Of a stretch of DNA of 64,000 bases, positions 8,173-15,582 are shown piece by piece (the stretch's first letter is position 1; every line of letters starts with the position of its first letter). Below the pieces are notes generated by a model, which made no database searches, was not told the origin of the DNA, and saw only the letters and a program-made list of their open reading frames with translations. This stretch comes from CAWGLW01 sp963823525 (lineage in GTDB: Bacteria; Pseudomonadota; Gammaproteobacteria; Steroidobacterales; Steroidobacteraceae), in assembly GCA_963823525.1 (NCBI GenBank), contig CAWGLW010000006.1, positions 558,001 through 622,000 of the forward strand, given 5' to 3'. Position numbers and translations under genes: made by a program.

Positions 8173-9422
8173 CTTCGAACACCTGTACTGACTGTTTTGA
8201 CCAGTTCCGGAAGGTCACCGCTGAGGCCTAGCGCCCGGCGTGCGAAAGCCCGGCGCAGCGGCGCTCCCCTGCCCACCAGCGACAGGCCCGCACGCCGCAA
8301 TGAGGCCAGTGTCATGTCCTGTGCCCCGAACAGGCGTTTCAGCCCGTCCGTCGCGCTCATGGTGAGCGCATTTTCGCTGCGGCGCCAGCGCTCATAGCGA
8401 CGCAGAACCCGCAGGCTGGCCGGATCCTCGCCGGCCGCTTCGGCTTGCGCGAGCACCTCGACGAGGCTGGCGCAATCGAGAAGGCCCAGGTTGACGCCCT
8501 GCCCGGCCATCGGATGAATCGTGTGCGCGGCATCGCCAGCGAGCGCCAGCCGGGCCTGGACGTACTGGTTGGAATGCCACAGTCCCAGCGCGAAGCCGGC
8601 ACGCTCGCTGTCGAGTACCACCTGGCCCAGAGCGTGATCGCTGGCCTCGGCAACCTGTCGTGCAAATTCCGATGCCGAACTGCTCTGCAATACCTGCGCG
8701 CGCTCGGGGGTCGTTGTCCAGACCAGTGATACGCGACCGTCGGCGAGCGGCAGGAATGCGATCGGACCGTTCGGCGTGAACCGCTGCCACGCCGTCTGGC
8801 CGTGCGGCCGCTCGGTTTTCAAATGCGCCACAATGGCTGTCTGGTCATAGGCCCAGCCACTCTGCCCGATACCGGCCAGCGTCCTGGCCGGTGAGCGCCC
8901 GCCGTCAGCGCCGATCAGCAGGCGACAAGTTACCCGTCGCTCGTCGCTGAGCGTCAACTGCGCAGCCTCTTCGTCGAGCTGCAGGGCGGTAAGTCCCGCT
9001 CGCAACTGCGTGACGGCACGCATTCGCGGGGAATTGAGCAGGCTCCATTGGACCCGGATGTTCTCGGCGATGTAACCGAGGTTCGGCTCGCCCGCTTCGG
9101 CCGCAGAGAATCGCAGCACGTCATCCGCATCGAGGCGGCTGGCGGCATCCCAGACGACCATCTCGCTGTAGGGCGATACCGACGAGCGTAATTCAGTCCA
9201 CGCGCCGGCGGCATCGAGAATCCGCTCGGAGGCACGCGAGAGCGCCGATACGCGCAGGTCCATCTGTTCGTCGTCCGGTTGCCGGACCGCCTGCGGCTCG
9301 AGCAGCGCAACACGCCATTCGGCGAGACGCTCATCACGTGCGATCAGTGCGGCAACACAAAGACCGACCATGCCGCCGCCCGAAATGACCACGTCGAAAT
9401 CGTATCGGCGTCCGGCACTCAT
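8169..9422 (-). CDS. ubiI: UbiH/UbiF-family FAD monooxygenase, probable UbiI
   Basis: 417-aa flavin-dependent aromatic hydroxylase. The N-terminal dinucleotide fold is DVVISGGGMVGLCVAALIA, the middle has LLIGADGGRSPAR, and the C-terminal FAD motif is LALAGDAAHTIHPMAGQGVNLGLLDC. Family members hydroxylate the ubiquinone ring at C1, C5 or C6. The symbol rests on synteny, since E. coli and Pseudomonas have pepP-ubiH-ubiI (visC) in this order. Sequence alone does not separate UbiI from UbiF. It overlaps ubiH by 4 bases at its start and the dehydrogenase gene by 4 bases at its end. Confidence 0.88.
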   Translation of the reverse strand: MSAGRRYDFDVVISGGGMVGLCVAALIARDERLAEWRVALLEPQAVRQPDDEQMDLRVSALSRASERILDAAGAWTELRSSVSPYSEMVVWDAASRLDADDVLRFSAAEAGEPNLGYIAENIRVQWSLLNSPRMRAVTQLRAGLTALQLDEEAAQLTLSDERRVTCRLLIGADGGRSPARTLAGIGQSGWAYDQTAIVAHLKTERPHGQTAWQRFTPNGPIAFLPLADGRVSLVWTTTPERAQVLQSSSASEFARQVAEASDHALGQVVLDSERAGFALGLWHSNQYVQARLALAGDAAHTIHPMAGQGVNLGLLDCASLVEVLAQAEAAGEDPASLRVLRRYERWRRSENALTMSATDGLKRLFGAQDMTLASLRRAGLSLVGRGAPLRRAFARRALGLSGDLPELVKTVSTGVRR

Positions 9423-10696
9423 CCGCCTGTCCCCGCCAGCGCAACGCCGCGAGCCAGGCGTGGTATGCGACCGGCGGCCCCCACACTGAGGCGCGCCATC
9501 GCACTCTTCGCCGGCGGCAATGAATCGAAGGCCAGCATTCCGAAGCCACGCAGTCCGCGCACCAGGCCCAGTGGGTTCGCGAACAGGCGTACCAGGCCAT
9601 CGGTGAACGCAACGATTCGTTTGCGATCCTCGCCGCGCCAGGCGGCATAGTCACGCAGCAGGCCCGCATCGCCGGGATCGCTGTCACCCGCGGCCAGCGC
9701 ATCGGCAATGACCTCGGCGAGACTCGCTGCATCGCGAAGCCCGAGATTGAACCCCTGCCCTGCAATCGGATGCAGGCCCTGGGCCGCATTGCCCACGATC
9801 GCCAGTCGTTCGGCGCAATGCGCCTCAGAGCGCGACAGCGAAAGCTCATAGGCATATCGCCTGCCGATTTTGAGCAGCCGTCCCAGCCGGAATCCGAAGG
9901 CTTCCTGCAGACCCGCGATGAATGCCTCATCGTCGAGTTCGAGCAGGCGCCTGGCCTCCTCGGGCCGACGGGTCCAGACGACGCCACAGCGTCCGTCCTG
10001 CAGCGGCAGCACCGCGATCGGCCCGTCCGGAGTAAAGCGCTCGTAGGCCACGTGCTCGTGAAAGCGCTGCGTGGTCATCGTCGAGATGATCGCGGTCTGT
10101 TCGTAATCGATCCGGTCGGCCGCGACGCCGGCCTGCTCGCGAACGACGGACTTCGCGCCGTCCGCAGCCACGACCAGGCGCGCCCGGATGCGCAGCGGGC
10201 GGCCTTCGTGCTCGAGATAGAGCGTACGTCGCCCCTGTTCGATCCCGGTCGAGCGCACACGCGCCGGCGAGAGGACCTCTACACCGGGCTTGTTCCGCAA
10301 GCCCTGGTAAAGACCCGCACCGATGACCCGGTTCGGCACCACGTAACCCAGGCAGGGCAGCTCCTGCTCGGCGGCGTCGATGCGTGCAACACCGAAACGC
10401 CCCTGCTCTGAGACGTGAATGCGCCGGATCGGCGCGGCCTCGCGTGCCATGTGCTGCCAGACACCGAGGGTATCGAAGACACGAACACTGCCATTGGCCA
10501 GCGCAGTCGTGCGCTCGTCAAAGCTCGGTTGCTCCGCGGAGTCGGCCGGCGTCGCTTCCAGTACCACGACGTCGAGATCCAGCGGAGCGAGCGCAAGCGC
10601 CAGCGATGCGCCGACCAGGCCGCCACCAACGATGGCCACATCCACCTCTCGGTCCGGGTCGCGACGGACATCTTCGGCCGTCGACGAGTCAATCAC
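9419..10696 (-). CDS. ubiH: 2-octaprenyl-6-methoxyphenyl hydroxylase (UbiH)
   Basis: 425-aa FAD monooxygenase of ubiquinone biosynthesis. It has VDVAIVGGGLVGASLALALA at residues 18-37, ARLVVAADGAKSVVREQAG in the centre, and LAIVGNAAQGLHPIAGQGFNLGLRDAASL near residue 300. The predicted reaction is oxygen-dependent ring hydroxylation at C1 (UbiH), assigned from the order pepP-ubiH-ubiI. The start is GTG at 10696, overlapping the end of pepP by 8 bases. Paralogy with the next gene is obvious in the shared FAD motifs. Confidence 0.9.
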   Translation of the reverse strand: MIDSSTAEDVRRDPDREVDVAIVGGGLVGASLALALAPLDLDVVVLEATPADSAEQPSFDERTTALANGSVRVFDTLGVWQHMAREAAPIRRIHVSEQGRFGVARIDAAEQELPCLGYVVPNRVIGAGLYQGLRNKPGVEVLSPARVRSTGIEQGRRTLYLEHEGRPLRIRARLVVAADGAKSVVREQAGVAADRIDYEQTAIISTMTTQRFHEHVAYERFTPDGPIAVLPLQDGRCGVVWTRRPEEARRLLELDDEAFIAGLQEAFGFRLGRLLKIGRRYAYELSLSRSEAHCAERLAIVGNAAQGLHPIAGQGFNLGLRDAASLAEVIADALAAGDSDPGDAGLLRDYAAWRGEDRKRIVAFTDGLVRLFANPLGLVRGLRGFGMLAFDSLPPAKSAMARLSVGAAGRIPRLARGVALAGTGG

Positions 10697-12002
10697 CGTT
10701 CATGACCTGTTCGATTTCGGACGGCGTGCGCGGCAAACCGGCGGTCAGCAGTTCGTAACCGTCGCGCGTGACAGCCACGTCGTCTTCTATCCGCACGCCG
10801 ATGTTCCACCAGCGGCGCGGCACACCCTTCGTGCCCGCCGGAATGTAGATCCCCGGCTCGACCGTAAGGCACATGCCCGGTTCGAGCACACGCCACTCAT
10901 CGCCCACTTTGTAATCACCGACGTCGTGTACGTCGAGACCGAGCCAGTGCCCGGTGCGATGCATGAAAAACTTCCGATACGCTTCGTCCCTGATCAGGGA
11001 CGGAACCCGCCCCTCGAGCAGGCCGAGTTTCACCAGCCCGCGGGTGACCGCGCGCACCGCCGCGTCATGCGGGTCGTTCCAGTGGTTCCCCGGCTTGATC
11101 GCCGAGAACGCGGCTTCCTGGGCATCGAGTACGACCTGATAGATGGCCTGCTGCGCCTTCGAGAAGCGGCCGTTCACCGGGAAGGTCCGGGTGATGTCGG
11201 AGGCGTAGTACTCATGTTCACAACCTGCATCGATGAGCAGCAGGTCGCCGTCGTTCAGCACCGCGTTGTTCAGGTGATAGTGCAGCGTGCAGCCATTGGC
11301 GCCGCCGCCGACGATCGGGTGATAGGCGATGTCGGCATTGTGCCGATGGAACTCATGCAGGATGTCGGCCATCACCTCATACTCAAAAATGCCCGGTCGC
11401 GTGCTCTTCATCGCACGGACGTGGGCACCCACGGCAATTTCGGCAGAACGGCGCATCGCCGCCAGCTCCGGACGGCTCTTGTAAAGGCGCATGTCGTGCA
11501 GAAGGTGATCAAGGGCGACGAATTCCAGTGGCGTGTGCACGCCGAGCTTGGCCTGACCACGCAGCGTGTTGACCCAGCCAATGACGCGCTGGTCGAACTC
11601 CGCGTGCAGTCCCATCGTGTAATAGACACGGTCACACTGTTCAATCAGGCCGGGAAGGATGTCGTCTATGTCGCCGATCGGAAACGAATCGTCTGCGCCG
11701 TACTCCGCCGTCGCCCCGTCCGGACCCGCCCGCTTTCCGTCCCAGGTTTCGCGGGTGGGGTCACGGTCACGCACGAAGAGGATGTACTGTGCCTGGGTGC
11801 GACCGGGAACCAGCACCGCAACGGCTTCCGGTTCGGCAAAGCCGGTCAGGTACTGGAAATCGCTGTCGGGCCGATAGTGATAGTGCACATCGCTGTTGCG
11901 CTGCTTCTCAAGGGCGGCCGGCAGGATCGCAATGCCCCCGGGACCGACCATCTGCATCAACTGGCGCCGACGGCGTTCGAATTCAGTGCGCTTCAAGCTC
12001 AT
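10689..12002 (-). CDS. pepP: Xaa-Pro aminopeptidase
   Basis: 437-aa M24B metallopeptidase that removes N-terminal residues preceding proline. The N-terminal aminopeptidase P domain has DVHYHYRPDSDFQYLTGF. The catalytic pita-bread domain supplies metal ligands in LLIDAGCEHEYYASDITRTFPVNG (DxxxxxxxxxxD type), HRTGHWLGLDVHD, EPGMCLTVEPGIY and VRIEDDVAV. The ATG at 12002 is preferred to an upstream start at 12032 because it follows GAGGGTGAC and leaves only 7 bases after ygfB. It is the second gene of the ygfB-pepP-ubiH-ubiI operon. Confidence 0.95.
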   Translation of the reverse strand: MSLKRTEFERRRRQLMQMVGPGGIAILPAALEKQRNSDVHYHYRPDSDFQYLTGFAEPEAVAVLVPGRTQAQYILFVRDRDPTRETWDGKRAGPDGATAEYGADDSFPIGDIDDILPGLIEQCDRVYYTMGLHAEFDQRVIGWVNTLRGQAKLGVHTPLEFVALDHLLHDMRLYKSRPELAAMRRSAEIAVGAHVRAMKSTRPGIFEYEVMADILHEFHRHNADIAYHPIVGGGANGCTLHYHLNNAVLNDGDLLLIDAGCEHEYYASDITRTFPVNGRFSKAQQAIYQVVLDAQEAAFSAIKPGNHWNDPHDAAVRAVTRGLVKLGLLEGRVPSLIRDEAYRKFFMHRTGHWLGLDVHDVGDYKVGDEWRVLEPGMCLTVEPGIYIPAGTKGVPRRWWNIGVRIEDDVAVTRDGYELLTAGLPRTPSEIEQVMNGD

Positions 12003-12009
12003 GTCACCC

Positions 12010-12576
12010 TCAGTGTTTTGCCTCCGAGACAACCTGCCCCCGACGCCATCCCTCGAGCTCGTCGAAAATCAACTGCACGGCCACACGCAGAAACTCGACG
12101 ACGTTGACGAAGGACTCCTCAGCCTCCTCGAGTTCTTCGCTGCCAGGGTCCCCGACGCGGGCGATCTCACTCATATCCGAGAGTATTTCGGATGTCTGCT
12201 CGCTGATCGGCATGTCCCGGGCCGATCCGGCCACGCCCAGGCCGTAGAGAAAACCCTGGCACCAGGCCCCCAGGGCCTCGACCCGGACCGGCAGGTCGAA
12301 CTCATCGCCCGGCAGGAGCGGAGCAAATTCCATGCCCGTACCGGACAAAGTCGACAAGGCATCATCGAAAACCTCGCCGAAGGGCGGGCGGGCGGGCTCA
12401 TCGCCATCTGCCCAGACAGGGTCCGGCAGAAACTCGGCCAGCCACTCTCGAAAACCGTAGTCGCGGCGAGCACACAAGGCCCCGCAGAGGCAGCCGTGTA
12501 TCTCGGCGGCATGCACGGTCGATCCGGCGGACGCAAGGGCTTGCGCCACGTCGTTGTAAGCCACCGCGGAAGTCAT
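12010..12576 (-). CDS. ygfB: UPF0149/YgfB family protein
   Basis: 188-aa member of the YgfB/YecA-like family, function not established biochemically in most species. The N-terminal helical bundle has EIHGCLCGALCA at residues 26-37. The C-terminal half has VEALGAWCQGFLYGLG and the acidic EELEEAEESFVNVVEFLRVAVQLI stretch typical of YgfB. It heads the operon pepP-ubiH-ubiI, as in E. coli, and is divergent from the zapA transcript. It may influence expression of the ubiquinone genes only through position; nothing in the sequence says more. Confidence 0.9.
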   Translation of the reverse strand: MTSAVAYNDVAQALASAGSTVHAAEIHGCLCGALCARRDYGFREWLAEFLPDPVWADGDEPARPPFGEVFDDALSTLSGTGMEFAPLLPGDEFDLPVRVEALGAWCQGFLYGLGVAGSARDMPISEQTSEILSDMSEIARVGDPGSEELEEAEESFVNVVEFLRVAVQLIFDELEGWRRGQVVSEAKH

Positions 12577-12617
12577 CGCGGTATCGTAGCATTCCGCCCG
12601 ATCCTTGAACGGCTCAA

Positions 12618-12646
12618 TTGATTCCCCCCGGGAGCGGATCTATAGT
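12618..12646 (+). promoter_or_regulatory. Probable sigma-70 promoter for the zapA operon
   Basis: TTGATT and TATAGT are separated by exactly 17 bases, a good match to the sigma-70 consensus. The -10 ends only 7 bases before the ATG at 12654, and no Shine-Dalgarno sequence lies between. The expected start of transcription therefore falls on or next to the start codon. Confidence 0.6.
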
Positions 12647-12653
12647 TCCCCGC

Positions 12654-12887
12654 ATGAACGACCAATCGACCAGAAACGCCGTAGACTCTGAGCTGAAACG
12701 AATCGAGGGTCGGCTCGACGAACTCGTCGAAAGCGTGACCCAACTCAAGGAAGAAAACCGCGCCTTGCGTCAGCGTCAGGACAACCTGATGTCCGAGCGA
12801 GCGAGCCTGTTGCAGAAGAACGAGCAGGTCCGCGCGAGGGTCGAGGCCATGATCAGCCGGCTGAAGGCAATGGAGCAAGGGTCATGA
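12654..12887 (+). CDS. TIGR02449-type small coiled-coil protein upstream of zapA (ZapB-like)
   Basis: 77-aa protein that is almost entirely one predicted coiled coil: SELKRIEGRLDELVESVTQLKEENRALRQRQDNLMSERASLLQKNEQVRARVEAMISRL contains regular heptads. Small proteins of this kind precede zapA in many gammaproteobacteria and may be ZapB-like division accessory proteins; the role is inferred. It overlaps zapA by ATGA, so the two are co-translated. There is no visible ribosome binding site and the promoter -10 box is 7 bases upstream, which suggests a leaderless message. Confidence 0.8.
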   Translation: MNDQSTRNAVDSELKRIEGRLDELVESVTQLKEENRALRQRQDNLMSERASLLQKNEQVRARVEAMISRLKAMEQGS

Positions 12888-13201
12888 GCGAGGAGAAGTT
12901 AACCCGTGTCAGTGTCCGGCTGCTCGATCGCGAGTACCAGGTTGCCTGCCCGGTGGAGCAACGGACCGATCTGCTCGATGCGGCGGAGTTGCTCGACTCG
13001 AGGATGCGGGAGGTGCGCGAATCCGGAACGGCCGTGGGTCTTGACCGTATCGCGGTGATTTCGGCATTGAACCTGTCGAACGAACTGATGCGTCTGCGCC
13101 GGGAAGGAACGACGATCGACTCGGAACTCGGCACGAGACTGAAGAACCTGCGCAAACGCGTGGAGCTGGCCCTGGATATGGGTCAGCAGATGGAACTTTG
13201 A
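12884..13201 (+). CDS. zapA: Cell division protein ZapA
   Basis: 105-aa FtsZ-ring stabiliser. The N-terminal globular part has VSVRLLDREYQVACP, a ZapA hallmark, followed by AAELLDSRMREVRESGTAVGLDRIAVISALNLSNEL and a C-terminal helix (LGTRLKNLRKRVELALDMGQQ) that forms the dimer coiled coil. It follows the small coiled-coil gene with a 4-base overlap and is followed by 6S RNA and fau, exactly the E. coli zapA-ssrS-ygfA order. Confidence 0.95.
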   Translation: MSEEKLTRVSVRLLDREYQVACPVEQRTDLLDAAELLDSRMREVRESGTAVGLDRIAVISALNLSNELMRLRREGTTIDSELGTRLKNLRKRVELALDMGQQMEL

Positions 13202-13233
13202 GGGAAGCGGGCAATCCCGTCCCTCGCTGAACT

Positions 13234-13424
13234 GGCGCTGCCTGCGGTGTACGACACGGTCCGGGTTACCTCTCGACCGTAAGTCAAAAAACCCAGGGGA
13301 ACCGGGCCAGCGGCAGTATTGAGCAAGTCCGCCTCGAGCGGGAAGCCTTAAGTGCCGCAGCCTTCCCCGCCTATTGCTCCATGTCGAGAGCAAAGGTCCG
13401 TGACGGCACATGCGGGTAGCGCCT
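13234..13424 (+). ncRNA. ssrS: 6S RNA
   Basis: The RNA lies between zapA and fau, its conserved location. The ends pair: GGCGCTGCCTGC at 13234-13245 matches GCGGGTAGCGCC at 13412-13423 with only two G-U pairs, giving a long closing stem for a molecule of about 190 nt. Inside is the 6S-typical GAAGCCTTAAG segment at about 13341-13351. 6S RNA mimics an open promoter and sequesters sigma-70 RNA polymerase in stationary phase. The exact 5' and 3' ends are estimated from the closing stem. Confidence 0.9.
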
Positions 13425-13456
13425 CCTTATTTTGCTGAGAAGGCAACGTCTGGCCA

Positions 13457-14089
13457 ATGGCGCAACCGTCCCCGGAGCTTCGCGCTGAACGCCAGCGCCT
13501 TCGCAGAGCGCGACGTGCTGTCCGGGGCACGAACCGTACGCAAGCCGAGACCGCCGTACAGCGCACACTGCTGCAACTGGGTGTCGCTGGCCCGGGCCAG
13601 CGCGTTGCCACCTACCTCGCGATGCCCGGCGAACTGAATGTCGACAGCTTCGTCAAAGCCGCCATCGATCGGCGGGCACTCGTGTACGCACCCAAAATCA
13701 TCAGCATGCGCCGGCGGCGAATGGTGTTTGTCCCGTTATCGGGCGCCCGTCTGCATGCCAACCCTTACGGCATCGACGAACCGGCGGCCGCGCCTGGCCA
13801 GTATGTCCCGATACTGCGACTGGACACGGTCATCGTGCCAATGCTGGGCTTCGACCGATGCGGCAATCGGCTGGGCATGGGTGCCGGCTTTTATGATCGC
13901 GCGCTGCGCATCCGGCGAGCCCCCGGGCGCAGCTGGCGCAGACCGCGATTAATCGGCGTTGCCTTCGCCTGCCAGGAGGTCGTGTCAATTACGCCGTCGC
14001 GGTGGGACGTCGCGATGGACCTCATCGTGACCGAACGCGAAATCATAAAACCCATCCGATCGACGAAGCCCGAGGAAGTTGAACAATGA
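13457..14089 (+). CDS. fau: 5-formyltetrahydrofolate cyclo-ligase
   Basis: 210-aa enzyme (YgfA, MTHFS) that converts 5-formyl-THF to 5,10-methenyl-THF with ATP. An N-terminal basic helix precedes VATYLAMPGELNVD. The diagnostic motif is VPMLGFDRCGNRLGMGAGFYDRAL, containing the substrate loop and the GxGxGxYD signature. It is immediately downstream of 6S RNA and may be processed from the same transcript, as in E. coli. The link to folate fits the glycine cleavage operon elsewhere in the window. Its stop overlaps the next start by four bases. Confidence 0.93.
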   Translation: MAQPSPELRAERQRLRRARRAVRGTNRTQAETAVQRTLLQLGVAGPGQRVATYLAMPGELNVDSFVKAAIDRRALVYAPKIISMRRRRMVFVPLSGARLHANPYGIDEPAAAPGQYVPILRLDTVIVPMLGFDRCGNRLGMGAGFYDRALRIRRAPGRSWRRPRLIGVAFACQEVVSITPSRWDVAMDLIVTEREIIKPIRSTKPEEVEQ

Positions 14090-14550
14090 AGCACTGGCTG
14101 TTCAAGACAGAGCCCGAGACCTATGGCATCGATCATCTTGGTCGCGAGCGAAACCAGACGACCGCGTGGGACGGCGTACGCAACTACCAGGCAAGAAACA
14201 TGTTGCGTGACGAGGTCTCAATTGGCGACGAAGGTTTCTTCTATCACTCCAGTTGCGACGTTCCGGGCATCGTCGGAATTGTGAAAATAGTGCGCGCAGG
14301 TTATCCGGATGCAAGCGCATTTGACCTCAAGAGTCGCTACTACGATGCAAAAAGTGATAAGGAAAATCCACGCTGGTATTGCGTCGACGTGAAGCTGAAA
14401 AAGAAGATTGAACCGAAGATCACGCTTGATGAATTACGGGAACACGGCAATGGAAAACTCAAAAATATGCTTGTTCTAAAGCGTGGAAACCGATTGTCGG
14501 TAACGCCGGTAACGAATGCCGAGTGGCAATTCATTCTCAAACTTCGATGA
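14086..14550 (+). CDS. EVE domain protein
   Basis: 154-aa protein consisting of a single EVE domain, a PUA-like fold related to YTH that binds modified bases. Typical segments are MKHWLFKTEPETYGIDHL at the N-terminus, WDGVRNYQARNMLRD, GDEGFFYHSSCDVPGIVGIVKIV and NPRWYCVDVKLKKKIE. Such proteins often sit beside fau/zapA in gammaproteobacteria. The cellular ligand is unknown. It overlaps fau by ATGA. Base composition in its second half is noticeably more AT-rich than the neighbours. Confidence 0.88.
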   Translation: MKHWLFKTEPETYGIDHLGRERNQTTAWDGVRNYQARNMLRDEVSIGDEGFFYHSSCDVPGIVGIVKIVRAGYPDASAFDLKSRYYDAKSDKENPRWYCVDVKLKKKIEPKITLDELREHGNGKLKNMLVLKRGNRLSVTPVTNAEWQFILKLR

Positions 14551-14675
14551 GACGGGCTCCGTGGAAAGAATTTGCAGACGGGTGACACTGCTTAAAAACG
14601 CGACGTACCTCTTGCAATTGAGTTTTGATTTCTGTAAATACTGCGCGCGGACTAACCTGACATGGAGATTTGAAA

Positions 14676-14849
14676 ATGGCAGCACGTAAGAAAGCGAAAG
14701 CGAAGGCGGTCAAAAAGACCGCTGGCAAAAAGGCAGTGAAGAAGAAAGTCGCAAAGAAGGCCGTCACGAAGAAGGCCGCCACGAAGAAGGTAGCCAAGAA
14801 GAAGGTTGCCAAGAAGAAGGTAGCCCGAAAGGTTGCCAAGAAGAAGTAA
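14676..14849 (+). CDS. Small Lys/Ala-rich histone H1-like protein
   Basis: A 57-aa highly basic protein. After MAARKKAKAKAVKKTAGKK it consists of tandem K-K-x-A/V-type repeats (VAKK, VTKK, ATKK, VAKKK) ending in VAKKK. The composition is almost only Lys, Ala, Val, Thr and Arg. It resembles the C-terminal tails of bacterial histone H1-like and AlgP proteins and would be expected to bind DNA or RNA nonspecifically. A GGAG site stands 8 bases before the ATG, and a strong hairpin follows the stop, so it looks like a real monocistronic gene despite low complexity. No homologue can be named with certainty. Confidence 0.75.
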   Translation: MAARKKAKAKAVKKTAGKKAVKKKVAKKAVTKKAATKKVAKKKVAKKKVARKVAKKK

Positions 14850-14868
14850 GCTTCACTGATTGCTTCCT

Positions 14869-14894
14869 ACTGTGCCCGCGAAAGCGGGCACAGT
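14869..14894 (+). terminator. Strong hairpin after the Lys/Ala-rich gene
   Basis: ACTGTGCCCGC, a GAAA tetraloop and GCGGGCACAGT form a perfect 11-bp stem 20 bases after the stop codon. The following TTGT is a poor U tract, so termination may be partial or the hairpin may protect the 3' end. Confidence 0.65.
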
Positions 14895-14913
14895 TGTATC
14901 CGGGGTATGAAAA

Positions 14914-15582
14914 ATGTCGAACCAGGACCATCAGAAGCGCCGGGCTGCGCAGGCAGCCCTCCGGTACCTCGTTGACGGTGAGATCATCGGCGTCGGCACG
15001 GGCTCGACGGTCAATTTCTTTATCGAGGCACTCGGCGGCCATCGCGAGCGCGTCCCCGGCACGGTATCGAGCTCGGAGGCGAGTACGGCGAAGCTGAGGG
15101 CGCTGGGCATTGACGTGCTCGACCTCAACGAAGTCGATGAGGTCGCCGTTTACATCGACGGCGCGGACGAGGCGACCCGCGACCTGCACCTGATCAAGGG
15201 AGGCGGTGGCGCTTTGACCCGGGAGAAGATCATCGCCGGCGCTGCGCGACGTTTCGTCTGCATCGTGGACGAGGTCAAGCTCGTCGATCGGCTGGGCCGC
15301 TTTCCGCTGCCGGTCGAAGTGATCCCGATGGCCCGTCGCCGGGTGGCCGGTGACCTCGAGCGGTTCGGCGCAAAGGCCGTGTGGCGAGAAGGCATGATCA
15401 CGGACAATGGCAATCACATCCTCGACCTGCATGGGCTTGCCATCGATGACCCGGTCGACCTCGAGCGACAGATCAACCAGATCCCCGGCGTCGTCACCGT
15501 TGGCCTGTTTGCCGCTCGCCCGGCTGACATCCTGCTGGTCGGAACCGATGCAGGCGTCGTAAGCTTGGTGCGTGACGATTGA
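14914..15582 (+). CDS. rpiA: Ribose-5-phosphate isomerase A
   Basis: 222-aa RpiA that interconverts ribose 5-phosphate and ribulose 5-phosphate in the non-oxidative pentose phosphate pathway. Conserved blocks are IIGVGTGSTVNFFIEAL, SSSEASTAKLRALGI, VYIDGADEATRDLHLIKGGGGALTREKI with the catalytic Asp/Glu/Lys region, and the C-terminal DNGNHILDLHG and IPGVVTVGLFAARPADILLVG. It overlaps glcD by 11 bases, so the glycolate oxidase genes probably share its transcript. Confidence 0.96.
   Translation: MSNQDHQKRRAAQAALRYLVDGEIIGVGTGSTVNFFIEALGGHRERVPGTVSSSEASTAKLRALGIDVLDLNEVDEVAVYIDGADEATRDLHLIKGGGGALTREKIIAGAARRFVCIVDEVKLVDRLGRFPLPVEVIPMARRRVAGDLERFGAKAVWREGMITDNGNHILDLHGLAIDDPVDLERQINQIPGVVTVGLFAARPADILLVGTDAGVVSLVRDD

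Noticed and set aside
10419..12107. 562-codon plus-strand open frame over pepP and ubiH
   Set aside because: Antisense to pepP/ubiH, with composition typical of complementary high-GC codons.
14537..14839. Phe/Ala-rich minus-strand frame that looks like a membrane protein
   Set aside because: It is the complement of the Lys/Ala-rich gene (AAG/GCC codons read as CTT/GGC), and the plus strand has the ribosome binding site and terminator.
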